Shown: piece by piece, positions 7,264 through 15,045 of the stretch
How the letters are laid out: each line of letters starts with the position of its first letter
How positions within the stretch are numbered: the first letter of the stretch is position 1
From: JALGVA01 sp964617715
GTDB taxonomy: Bacteria; Armatimonadota; Zipacnadia; Zipacnadales; UBA5352
Reading direction: 5' to 3'
DNA: 29,284 nt
Assembly (NCBI GenBank): GCA_964617715.1
Contig: CAZTZN010000040.1
Coordinates: 1 to 29,284 of the forward strand
The notes under the pieces: generated by a model
Told to the model about the DNA's origin: nothing
Databases searched by the model: none
Seen by the model: the letters and a program-made list of their open reading frames with translations, nothing else
Made by a program: the position numbers and the translations under genes

Positions 7264-10047
7264 ATGCGACTGACGATCGTTTGCCTGGCCGTGCTGGTGG
7301 CGGCGGTGCTCATCCATGCCGACGACCAGATGGTTATCGACGACTTCGACTACCCCAGCGTGGAGGCCGCGCAGCAGGCGTGGCAGCCGGACGAGAACTC
7401 GCTGCCGGTGGGCCTGATGGAGCGCGACGGCGGCAGCGCGCTGCAGATGAACGCCGATTTCACCGGCGAGTCGCGGCGGGCGGTCTACGATCTGGCGGTG
7501 GACCTCGACCTGAGCCGCTGGGGCCGTTTCACCCTGGACATGTACATCGACGACCCCGGCCTGTTCGGCAGCTTCACCATCTACTTCCACTCCGGTGACG
7601 GCTGGTACGGCTCGGGGGTGCCGCTGGGGCGCCGGGGCTGGAACACGGTCAACATCTCGCGCGCGAGCTTCCGCATAGAGGACGCTCCCGGCGGCTGGGA
7701 CACCATCGACCGCATCCGCCTGGCGGCCTGGCGCGGCGCCGAGCGCACCGGCTTCATGGCCGTGGACAACCTGGTCGCCCACCGCGAGAGCCGCGTGATC
7801 GTGCTGGGCACCAACACCATCAACGCCGGCGGCGGCGAGGCGCGCACCGTGCGGGCGCAGGCCGACCTGATGGCCTCGCTGCTGGCCGAGGCGGGCATCA
7901 TGACCTCGACCATCGGCGACGAGGATGTCGCCGGGGGCGCGCTGGAGGACTTCGAGTTCGCCATCTTCCCCTACAACCCGGACGTGAGCGCGGAGGAGGC
8001 GCAGGCGATTGCCGACTTCATCGCCGGCGGCGGGAAGGTCATGTTCTTCTACCAGCTCCCCGGCCCCGTGGGCGAGGCGCTGGGCATCCGCTCGGTGGGG
8101 TGGCAACGGCGCGAGTACGAGGGCCAGCTCAACGACATCGTCTTCACCGACGCCCAGGAGTTCGCGGGGCTGCCCGAGCGCGTAGCGCAGAACTCGTGGA
8201 ATCTGACCGTGGTGGAGCCGATCGAGGGCCGCTCGAAGGTCATCGGCTGGTTCCACGATGCTGATGGCAATGACACCGGGCTGCCCGCCTTCGTCGCGTC
8301 GGATGGCGGCATCTACATGTCACATGTGCTGACCGCCACGGACGCGGCGACCAAGCAGCGCATGTTGGTGGCGATGCTGGGCCACTACCTCCCCGACATC
8401 TGGCCGCAGGTGGCGCAGCGGGCGCTGGAGGGGCCGACGCAGATCGGGCACATCGAGGGCGTCGATCCGGCGGTCGCTTGGATCGAAGCGCACGCGGATT
8501 CAGCGCCGGACCCGGACGCAGTGCGCGCCGCCCTCAACGCCTACCGCGCCGGGGTGGCGGATGCGCAGCAGCGCCTCGAGGCCGAGGACTATCCGGCGGT
8601 CGTCGATCTCTCCGGTGAGGCGTGGGACCGACTGCGCGCCGCCTACACGCTCGTCCAGCCCTCGCGCGGCGCGGAGTTCCGCGCATGGTGGAATCACTCG
8701 GGCACCGGCGCCTACGACACCTGGGCGGAATCGATGGCCAACCTGCACGCGGCGGGCTTCAATGCGGTGGTCCCGAACATGCTCTGGGGCGGCGTGGCGC
8801 TGTATGACAGCGAGTATCTGCCCCACCACCCGGTGGTCGCCGAGCGCGGAGACCAGATCGCCGAGTGCGTGGCGGCGGCGAAGGCGTACGGCATCGAGGT
8901 GCATCCGTGGAAGGTCAACTGGAACCTGGGAAGCGCGGCGCCCGAGGAGTTCATCCAGCAACTGCGCGATGAGGGGCGGTTGCAGGTAGCCTTCGACGGG
9001 AGCGAGATCAAATGGCTGTGCCCGTCGGACCCGCGCAACTTCGAGCTTGAGCTGAACACGATGGTCGAGGTGGCGCGCAACTACGACGTGGACGGCGTGC
9101 ACTTCGATTACATCCGCTACCCCAACTCGAACTCGTGCTTCTGCGAAGGGTGCCATGAACGCTTCGAGCGCGACACCGGCATCAAGGTACAGAACTGGCC
9201 GGAGGACCTGCGCTCGGATGAGCTGAAGGACATCTGGACGCAGTGGCGCTGCGATCAGATCAGCCGGCTGGTGGAGGCGGTGGCGCGCGAGGTGCGGGCG
9301 ATCAAGCCCGACTGCAAGATCTCGGCCGCGGTCTTCGGCAGCTACCCGGCCTGCCGCGAGAGCGTCGGCCAGGACTGGGTCCACTGGATCGAGCAGGGCT
9401 GGCTGGACTTCGTATGTCCGATGGACTACCTGACCTCGGACGCGTCGTTCGCCTCGATCGTCGCGAATCAGATGGAGCTGGTGGGCGGGCGCATCCCGCT
9501 CTACCCCGGCATCGGGGCGTGGCGGCTGGGCAGCCCGGACCGGGTGGCGGGCCAGGTGCGCATCGCGCGCGAGGTGGGCGCCGACGGCTTCATCCTGTTC
9601 AACTACAGCCGCGACCTGGCGGAGAGCGTTGCGCCGGCGCTGGGCGAGGCGATGCTGGCGCAGCCCGCGATCATGCCGCACAACGCCCCGGCCTACCGGT
9701 TCGATCTGGGCGAGCCGACGCGCATGCGCACCTTCGGCCTGCACCTCGAGCCCGGCGCGGGCGTCAGCGCGACGGTGACGCGCGGCGAGGACATCGCCGG
9801 GCGGGAGTTCGGCGAGATCAAGGCCATGGTGGTGCTGCAGGACGCCGACGGGAATACGCTCATCGAGCTGGGGCCGGCGCCGACGGCGGGCGATCGGGTC
9901 GAGGTCAGGTTCAACCCTCCGAACGGTCTGACGCGGCTGGCGGTGGTGGGCAGCTACGATGACGGCACGGGGCCGCGCGAGTTCGTCACGCGCTCGCTGC
10001 CGATCGTGACCGGAGGCATCGCCGAGGACATTCAGCCGCTGCTGTAA
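7264..10047 (+). CDS. Exported GHL10 (DUF187) glycosidase-like protein with N-terminal CBM-like and GATase-like domains, 927 aa
   Basis: The ATG at 7264 (or the in-frame GTG at 7261) follows a GGAGGAGG site and opens a signal peptide (Met-Arg-Leu-Thr-Ile-Val-Cys-Leu-Ala, ending near residue 20). The frame upstream of this point is shadow of the divergent gene. Residues about 22-175 are a galactose-binding-like beta-sandwich starting Asp-Asp-Phe-Asp-Tyr. Residues about 179-275 look like a class I glutamine-amidotransferase/ThuA-type fold, without a clear catalytic Cys. Residues about 470-790 form a TIM barrel with the GHL10 signature D610-Gly-Val-His-Phe-Asp-Tyr-Ile-Arg-Tyr-Pro620 and a nearby Cys-rich loop. 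The C-terminal about 120 residues are beta-rich. GHL10 proteins are glycoside-hydrolase-like; activity here is inferred. The gene is divergent from the lyase gene across a 172-bp spacer, so the two may be co-regulated. Confidence 0.88.
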   Translation: MRLTIVCLAVLVAAVLIHADDQMVIDDFDYPSVEAAQQAWQPDENSLPVGLMERDGGSALQMNADFTGESRRAVYDLAVDLDLSRWGRFTLDMYIDDPGLFGSFTIYFHSGDGWYGSGVPLGRRGWNTVNISRASFRIEDAPGGWDTIDRIRLAAWRGAERTGFMAVDNLVAHRESRVIVLGTNTINAGGGEARTVRAQADLMASLLAEAGIMTSTIGDEDVAGGALEDFEFAIFPYNPDVSAEEAQAIADFIAGGGKVMFFYQLPGPVGEALGIRSVGWQRREYEGQLNDIVFTDAQEFAGLPERVAQNSWNLTVVEPIEGRSKVIGWFHDADGNDTGLPAFVASDGGIYMSHVLTATDAATKQRMLVAMLGHYLPDIWPQVAQRALEGPTQIGHIEGVDPAVAWIEAHADSAPDPDAVRAALNAYRAGVADAQQRLEAEDYPAVVDLSGEAWDRLRAAYTLVQPSRGAEFRAWWNHSGTGAYDTWAESMANLHAAGFNAVVPNMLWGGVALYDSEYLPHHPVVAERGDQIAECVAAAKAYGIEVHPWKVNWNLGSAAPEEFIQQLRDEGRLQVAFDGSEIKWLCPSDPRNFELELNTMVEVARNYDVDGVHFDYIRYPNSNSCFCEGCHERFERDTGIKVQNWPEDLRSDELKDIWTQWRCDQISRLVEAVAREVRAIKPDCKISAAVFGSYPACRESVGQDWVHWIEQGWLDFVCPMDYLTSDASFASIVANQMELVGGRIPLYPGIGAWRLGSPDRVAGQVRIAREVGADGFILFNYSRDLAESVAPALGEAMLAQPAIMPHNAPAYRFDLGEPTRMRTFGLHLEPGAGVSATVTRGEDIAGREFGEIKAMVVLQDADGNTLIELGPAPTAGDRVEVRFNPPNGLTRLAVVGSYDDGTGPREFVTRSLPIVTGGIAEDIQPLL

Positions 10048-10061
10048 GGCGGGAAATCGGG

Positions 10062-10299
10062 AAAGGGCAATCGGCAAGGGGCAATCGGCAATCATGGGAC
10101 AGCAACGGCGCGGGGAGGGGGCGCTGCCGTGCGCCATCGGAGAGGCCGCTGCGAGCGCCCGACGCGTAGTGTCTGCGCGCGAGGAGTGCGCGGTGCGGAG
10201 CCCGGCGACCCGGCGGGCAATCGGCAAAGGGCAATCGGCAATCGTGGGACAGCAACGGCGCGGGGAGGGGGCGCTGCCGTGCGCCGTCGGAGGGGCCGC
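10062..10299. repeat. 150-bp tandem direct repeat, truncated by assembly gap
   Basis: The sequence starting near 10066 recurs with an offset of exactly 150 bp (for example 10091-10110 against 10241-10260) with few substitutions. The second copy runs into the N gap. Each unit begins with a short array of GGCAATCGGCAA type and continues as G/C-rich DNA. Both strands are open in some frames through it, but those frames have no ribosome binding site or recognisable product, so I do not call genes. Confidence 0.85.
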
Positions 10300-10399
10300 N
10301 NNNNNNNNNNNNNNNNNNNNNNNNNNNNNNNNNNNNNNNNNNNNNNNNNNNNNNNNNNNNNNNNNNNNNNNNNNNNNNNNNNNNNNNNNNNNNNNNNNN
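10300..10399. other. Assembly gap of 100 N
   Basis: There are exactly 100 unknown bases, the usual placeholder for a gap of unknown length. It falls inside the tandem repeat, which is the likely reason the assembly broke here. The real copy number and length of the array are unknown. Confidence 0.98.
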
Positions 10400-10463
10400 G
10401 CGCCCGACGCGTAGCGTCTGCGCGCGAGGAGTGCACGGTGCGGAGCCCGGCGACGCACCGGGC
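10400..10463. repeat. Partial third copy of the 150-bp repeat
   Basis: The bases directly after the gap match those at about 10155-10215 of the first copy with a few changes, then diverge near 10463. The array therefore has at least two full units plus this end, with the gap inside. Confidence 0.75.
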
Positions 10464-10576
10464 AGTCGCCTGACCGGCCCGCCGTTCACGACCGGCGACA
10501 CGGCGCCCGGGCAGCAGTGCCTGAGCCACGGAACGGCAACGGCGGCGACCCGCGACGCCCGCCGCACCCGCTACCG
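10464..10576. repeat. Dispersed hairpin/GGCAAC repeat fragment, no gene seen
   Basis: About 10467-10483 is the reverse complement of most of the 24-bp element found twice at 29110-29133 and 29181-29204. A short GAACGGCAACGGCGG piece at about 10532-10546 also recurs at about 29169-29183. The stretch lies between the convergent ends of the GHL10 and amidohydrolase genes. Confidence 0.6.
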
Positions 10577-12184
10577 TCACCGATTCCCCGGCCAGGACGG
10601 CGCGTAGCGCGGCAGGAGCGCGCGTAGGTTCTCGCCGAGGATCTTGCGCTTGTCCGCCTCGGGGATGCGGGCGTGGAAGATCGGCCCGAGGCCCCAGCCG
10701 ATGGGCAGGTCGGTCAGGTCCGTCCCCAACAGCAGCCGGTCCGCGCCGTAGATCGCCACGAACCGCTCGCACTGCCCCCACGCCAGGAACGGGCAGGTGC
10801 CCACGAACAGGTTGGGCACCCGTCGCGTGACCTCGCCGTAACCCGCGTTCGCGTGGCCGGTGATGAAACACGCATTCGGGTAGGTCGTGCACAGCCGCTC
10901 GATCTGCGCGGGCGAGCCCCAGTCGTGGTCGAGGATGAAGAAGCCGTGCTCGTGGCAGAACTCGCAGGCCACGTCGATCAGCGGGCCCTCGGCCGGGTAG
11001 CCCTGGTAGTGCGGGATGAGCTTGACGCCGGTCAGGCCCATCTCAAGCCCGCGCTGCATCTCCGCGCGCATGGCCGCCTCGCCGTGGTTGGGGTTGACCA
11101 CGGTCAAGCCAACGAAGCGCTCGGGGAAGCGCCGCACCGCATCGGCCACGTAGTCGTTGCACCAGGTCTCGTCACCGAGCACCCCCTCCAGCCCGAAGAC
11201 CAGGCACACCTCGACTCCGCAGCGATCCATCTCGCGCACCATGCCCTCGACGGGCAGATGATTGACGTGATTGGGGCTGGACTCGCCCAGATGGCCGTGG
11301 CTGTCGCAGAAGCCCTGCCCGGCCAGATCCGCGCGTTCGCGCGCCATGCGATGCAGCTCATCGACGGGTTCGGGGAAGCTCACCTCGTCGGCGACCGACA
11401 CGACGCTCTCGTTCCATGCGAGCAACTCGCGCAGGTTGCCGCCGGCGATGGCCGCGAGGTCTTCCTCGGCGATGTCCGCGCAGCCAAGCTGCATGAGCAC
11501 CGCGCCGGGATCGCGGTGGGGCAGCCCGGCGCTGAACAGCAGCCGATGCGCCCCCCAGTGCTCGCACACGAACTCAATCACCCCGCCGCGCCACAGGGCG
11601 GAGATGTCCAGGCGCAGATTCTCGCAGGCATCCAGCGCCGCGTAGGCGGTGCGCTGGTGAGTCATGTTGCGCGCCTCGGTAAGCACCACCGGCAGCTCGG
11701 GGAAGTCGCGGCAGATGCGCACCACCGCCGACCAGTCGGCGATGTCGCGCCGGCTCGGGTTGGCCCAGTGCTCCGGGCAGATGAACAGGGGCACTCGTGC
11801 GGCCGTCAGCTCCTCGAGCAGCTCGTCGATCGCCCAGTCGTCCAGGGTCAGCCCCATCATCTCGGCGAACAGGAACAGCGCGCCCACGCCCTCGGCGCGC
11901 ATGCGCGCCACCAGCTCGTCGGGCGGTGGCAGCTCCCGGCTGTGCGGCGCGAGGCCCACCCACGCCGGGTGCAGGCGCGGGTGCGCGCGCGTGCGCTCAA
12001 GGATGCGCTCGTTGCCGGCGCGCGGGTTGGCCTCCTTCGCCAGCGCGTCGAGCACCAGCGCCTCGTGGATGCCGTAGTGGTCCATGGCCGCGAGCAGCTC
12101 CGCCGCGGTCTCAGGCTGCCCTGAAGTGGTGCGGACCGATCGACCCAGTGTGCACACGGCGTCGAAGCAGGTCACCTCAGCCAT
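10577..12184 (-). CDS. Tandem-duplicated amidohydrolase (amidohydrolase_2 family), 535 aa
   Basis: Two amidohydrolase_2-like TIM barrels are fused. The C-terminal half has the metal set: D294-Ser-H296-Gly-H298 on strand 1, H420 in Leu-Asp-His-Asp-Trp, H444 in Gly-His-Ala-Asn, and D489 in Gly-Thr-Asp. The N-terminal half keeps the order of elements but lacks the HxH (Phe-Asp-Ala-Val-Cys-Thr at the start) and the final Gly-Thr-Asp (Phe-Ser-Ala-Gly-Leu instead), so it is probably inactive. The family hydrolyses or decarboxylates small ring or acyl compounds in the cytoplasm; there is no signal peptide. The ATG at 12184 has GGAGGATCGTC before it and overlaps the sulfatase-like stop by 8 nt, so translation is probably coupled. 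The usual length for a single-domain member is near 270-350 residues. The substrate is unknown. Confidence 0.85.
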   Translation of the reverse strand: MAEVTCFDAVCTLGRSVRTTSGQPETAAELLAAMDHYGIHEALVLDALAKEANPRAGNERILERTRAHPRLHPAWVGLAPHSRELPPPDELVARMRAEGVGALFLFAEMMGLTLDDWAIDELLEELTAARVPLFICPEHWANPSRRDIADWSAVVRICRDFPELPVVLTEARNMTHQRTAYAALDACENLRLDISALWRGGVIEFVCEHWGAHRLLFSAGLPHRDPGAVLMQLGCADIAEEDLAAIAGGNLRELLAWNESVVSVADEVSFPEPVDELHRMARERADLAGQGFCDSHGHLGESSPNHVNHLPVEGMVREMDRCGVEVCLVFGLEGVLGDETWCNDYVADAVRRFPERFVGLTVVNPNHGEAAMRAEMQRGLEMGLTGVKLIPHYQGYPAEGPLIDVACEFCHEHGFFILDHDWGSPAQIERLCTTYPNACFITGHANAGYGEVTRRVPNLFVGTCPFLAWGQCERFVAIYGADRLLLGTDLTDLPIGWGLGPIFHARIPEADKRKILGENLRALLPRYAPSWPGNR

Positions 12185-13565
12185 GACGATCCTCCGGGCG
12201 GTAGAAGTAGCGCGACTCGGCTGCGGGCGCGAGCAGCGCGTCCAGCTCCGCGACGACCTGCGGGTGGTCGGCGGCGATGTTGGTCAGCTCGTCGGGATCG
12301 GCCGCGCAGTCATACAACTCGACCTCCGGCTCGTCCTCGTAAAGGCGCGCGATGACCTCCCACAGGCCCGAGAGCTTCAGGCCGTGCGTCGGGTAGTCGC
12401 GGCCGATGGGCGCACGCCGCCGCAGTCGCCAGCGGTCGGTGCGCACCGACACCTCGATGCTCTTCCACAGCTCATCGCGGTCGAGCAGGTACATCCCCGA
12501 CGACACCACGTGGTCGCGATGGCCCCGCGCGCGACCCTGTATGACCGGCAGCAGGCTGCGCCCGTGCATGGGCGTCTCAGGCTCAACGCCGAAGGCGTCG
12601 AGCACGGTGGCCGCGATGTCGGTGTGCGTGGCGAGCGACCGGTGCACTGACTCCGCGACCGGCGTGCCCGCGGGCGGCTTGATGATCATCGGGACGCGCG
12701 TGCAGGCGTCGAGGGCCTCAACGTGCGCGAAATGCGTGAGGTGATCGGCCATGGTCTCGCCGTGGTCGGCGGTGAGCATCACCCAGGTGTCATCCCGGCG
12801 GCCGAGGCTGCCGAGCGTCTCGAAGACCCGGCCCAGGTGCTCGTCGAGGTAGCGGATCTCGCCGTCGTAGGCGTCGATCATCTCGCGGGCGTCGGCGAGC
12901 CGGTCGCCCTGGGCGTCGGTGAACGCGCCGTCGGCCCAGGCGGAACGCTCGAGTGCGTCGAGAGTGCCCCATGTGGGGATGTACCTGCGGCCGTCGGGGG
13001 TGGTGCGCACCTGCGCGGAGCCATCGCCATCGAAGGGCCGGAGCCATGCGTCGGGCTGGTTGTACGGCCGATGCGGGTCCCAGTAGTGCGCCCAGACAAA
13101 GAACGGCTCGGGCAGACGCTCCAGCACCGGCAGGAGCACCTGGTTCATGCGCTCGGCGATCAGCGCGGTCACAAAGCTCTCGGGGTTGGGGTTGATGTAC
13201 TCAGCGAAGCCGCGCACGAACCAGCTCGGATGGCAGGCGAACTGCATGAGGTTATCCACGGCCACCGTGTGGATGCCCGCCTTCGCCAGTGCCTCGGCGA
13301 TGACCGGCGTGTTGTCGGACAGGCGGCCGCTGGGGGTGTCGGGCACGCAGTGCAACGTCGCCACCACGCCGGTCTCGAAGGGGGTGAGGCCGGTCATCAT
13401 GCTGGTGAACGAGGGCAGCGTGTGCGCGCACTGGCCGATGAAACGCTCGAAGCGCACGCCCTCGGCGGCGAGCGCATCGAGGTTCGGGCTGGTGTCGCGC
13501 CAGTAGCCGTAGCAGCCCAGGTGATCGGCGCGCAGGGTGTCGGCGGTGATGAGCAGGACGTTCAT
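12177..13565 (-). CDS. Sulfatase-fold (alkaline phosphatase superfamily) hydrolase, 462 aa
   Basis: I choose ATG 13565 because the product then starts directly on strand 1 (Met-Asn-Val-Leu-Leu-Ile-Thr-Ala-D9-T10). The preceding 22 codons are not conserved-looking. Sulfatase landmarks are present: the metal-binding D9, His-Tyr-Trp-Asp-Pro-His-Arg-Pro near 160-167, an Ala-Tyr-Asp-Gly-Glu-Ile helix near 232-237, and Leu-Thr-Ala-D267-H268-Gly-Glu. At the active-site helix, where true sulfatases have Cys/Ser-x-Pro-Ser-Arg, this protein has T49-Leu-P51-S52-Phe53. A formylglycine therefore cannot form at that position. Phosphodiester or phosphotransfer activity with a Thr nucleophile is one possibility. 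There is no signal peptide, so it is probably cytoplasmic. It overlaps the amidohydrolase start by 8 nt and follows the aminotransferase gene after 154 nt. Confidence 0.85.
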   Translation of the reverse strand: MNVLLITADTLRADHLGCYGYWRDTSPNLDALAAEGVRFERFIGQCAHTLPSFTSMMTGLTPFETGVVATLHCVPDTPSGRLSDNTPVIAEALAKAGIHTVAVDNLMQFACHPSWFVRGFAEYINPNPESFVTALIAERMNQVLLPVLERLPEPFFVWAHYWDPHRPYNQPDAWLRPFDGDGSAQVRTTPDGRRYIPTWGTLDALERSAWADGAFTDAQGDRLADAREMIDAYDGEIRYLDEHLGRVFETLGSLGRRDDTWVMLTADHGETMADHLTHFAHVEALDACTRVPMIIKPPAGTPVAESVHRSLATHTDIAATVLDAFGVEPETPMHGRSLLPVIQGRARGHRDHVVSSGMYLLDRDELWKSIEVSVRTDRWRLRRRAPIGRDYPTHGLKLSGLWEVIARLYEDEPEVELYDCAADPDELTNIAADHPQVVAELDALLAPAAESRYFYRPEDRHG

Positions 13566-13595
13566 GGTTGGTCGCTCCCGGGCCCGGCAGGGCCA

Positions 13596-13659
13596 ACGTC
13601 GCCTCCCCCGGCTCGAGCTTGCTTCGCGCACCGCGTCTCGCCACAGGCGACGTGGCGAG
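13596..13659. other. Intergenic inverted repeats upstream of the sulfatase-like gene
   Basis: A hairpin pairs CTCGCCAC at 13637-13644 with GTGGCGAG at 13652-13659 (7-nt loop). An alternative pairing joins ACGTCGCCT at 13596-13604 with AGGCGACGT at 13645-13653. The two cannot both form, because the second uses the loop and part of the stem of the first. The segment is in the 5' region of the sulfatase-like gene on the minus strand. A regulatory role is inference. Confidence 0.45.
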
Positions 13660-13719
13660 GGCGGGAGGGGGTAACGCCCAGTTCGCGTGTCGATCCTGCG
13701 GGGGAGGGGCGCCGTTGCC

Positions 13720-14985
13720 TTACCCCAGCACCTCCGCTACGGCCCCGTTGATGGCGTCGGCGATGCGTTCGGCCTCCTCGTCGGTCCAGTCCTCGGAGAC
13801 GCCCAGGTGGATCGAGCGGCCCAGCAGGTCGAGCGTCTGTGGGCACATCTCCGGCCCGTACTCGGGCAACGTGCCCTGGTAGTAGGGGCAGGTGAACGGG
13901 CAGCCCTCGTGGGTGACGGTCTTCTGCTCGAGGATGTGCTCCCAGTAGGTGTAGACGTGCCAGTCGCGCACGGTCTGGTCGAAGCGTCCGCCCGCGCCCA
14001 CGCCGCGCTCGCGCATCGCCGCCATGATCTCCAGCGCGCCCTCGGGCGAGGGGCCGAACATCACCAACGCGGTGCCGGCGTCACCCTCCGGGTCGGGCTG
14101 GCGTCGCAGCGAGAAGCCATCGCGCTCGACGATGCGCTCGCGCACCCTGCGCTTGGCCGCCTGCAGCCGCGAGATGTGGTCCTCGAGCTTGCGGATCTGC
14201 GCCAGCGCCACCGCGCCCTGCATCTCGCTCATGCGATAGTTCTCGCCGCAGAACAGCTCGCCCTCGCGACGCTCGGCGGCGTAGCGATCCGGCCGCCAGC
14301 AGGCGGCGGTGTCGTGCCAGCTCTGCGCGCGCATGTTCAGGAACTCGTCGTCGGTGGCGACGAAGCCGCCCTCACCCGACTGCGCGATCTTGTAGAAGTC
14401 GAAGCTGAAGCAGCCCAGGTCACCGATGGTGCCCAGCTTCTTCCCGCCGTAGGAGCCGCCGCAGGCCTGGGCCACGTCCTCGATGACCACGAGGTCGCGC
14501 TCGCGCGCGATGGCCATGATCCGGTCCATGTCCGCGGGCATGCCCTTCATGTGCACGACGATGATCGCCCTGGTCTGCGGGGTAAGGCGGCGGCGCACAT
14601 CCTCAGGGTCGAGGTTGAGCGAGTCGTTGATGTCGGTGATGACCGGGATGGCGCGCGAGGCGACCACCACCGAGGCCGAGGCGAAGAAGGTGTAGCCCGG
14701 GACGATCACCTCATCGCCGGGGCCGATCCCGGCGGCGGCGATGGCCGACATCAGCGCCGAAGTGCCCGAGTTGACCGCCAGGGCGTACCTCGTGCCGATG
14801 GTCTGCTCAAAGAGGCGCTCGGCCTGCCAGACCTTGCCCCTGCCCTCGAGCGGCCCGTAGTAGCGGAACAGGTGCGGCGGTGGCGGGCTCTCGCTCTCGA
14901 GGATCGCCAGGATCTGCTGCTGCGCCTCGCCCGAGTATCCCCACAGGTCAATGATCTCCATGAGTTCTTCGCGACCGGCCTTCAT
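13720..14985 (-). CDS. DegT/DnrJ/EryC1-family PLP aminotransferase, 421 aa
   Basis: The product has the DegT-family layout. Asn-Ser-Gly-Thr-Ser (about 72-76) binds the PLP phosphate, D170 in Val-Ile-Glu-Asp-Val-Ala-Gln contacts the pyridine nitrogen, and K199 in Gly-Cys-Phe-Ser-Phe-Asp-Phe-Tyr-Lys is the Schiff-base lysine. Gly-Glu-Gly-Gly follows at about 204-207. Members usually transfer an amino group from glutamate or glutamine to a keto-sugar, for cell-surface sugars or secondary metabolites, in the cytoplasm. ATG 14985 is preceded by GGAGG with a 7-nt spacer. It is 60 nt downstream of the M14-like gene and 154 nt upstream of the sulfatase-like gene, all on the minus strand. A C-terminal Cys-containing stretch (Gly-Cys-Pro-Phe-Thr-Cys-Pro) is unusual but not diagnostic. 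The substrate is not known. Confidence 0.92.
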   Translation of the reverse strand: MKAGREELMEIIDLWGYSGEAQQQILAILESESPPPPHLFRYYGPLEGRGKVWQAERLFEQTIGTRYALAVNSGTSALMSAIAAAGIGPGDEVIVPGYTFFASASVVVASRAIPVITDINDSLNLDPEDVRRRLTPQTRAIIVVHMKGMPADMDRIMAIARERDLVVIEDVAQACGGSYGGKKLGTIGDLGCFSFDFYKIAQSGEGGFVATDDEFLNMRAQSWHDTAACWRPDRYAAERREGELFCGENYRMSEMQGAVALAQIRKLEDHISRLQAAKRRVRERIVERDGFSLRRQPDPEGDAGTALVMFGPSPEGALEIMAAMRERGVGAGGRFDQTVRDWHVYTYWEHILEQKTVTHEGCPFTCPYYQGTLPEYGPEMCPQTLDLLGRSIHLGVSEDWTDEEAERIADAINGAVAEVLG

Positions 14986-15045
14986 CTCAATGCCTCCATC
15001 GGTTGAATTGGCTCGTGATGCAATGCAGGCGAACGCGCCCGCCGG

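Noticed and set aside
8500..10458. Minus-strand open frame crossing the N gap
   Set aside because: It is antisense to the GHL10 gene and runs through unknown bases; no start signal or domain.
10062..10463. CRISPR array
   Set aside because: The repeat period is 150 bp with the whole unit conserved; there are no short repeats with variable spacers and no cas genes.
10092..10892. Minus-strand open frame through the tandem repeat and gap
   Set aside because: It is open only because of GC-rich repeats and N; it overlaps the amidohydrolase gene in another frame.
12723..13751. Plus-strand open frame opposite the sulfatase-like gene
   Set aside because: Antisense shadow; the minus frame carries the sulfatase-fold motifs.
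13687..15006. Plus-strand open frame opposite the aminotransferase
   Set aside because: Antisense shadow; the minus frame has the PLP lysine and other motifs.
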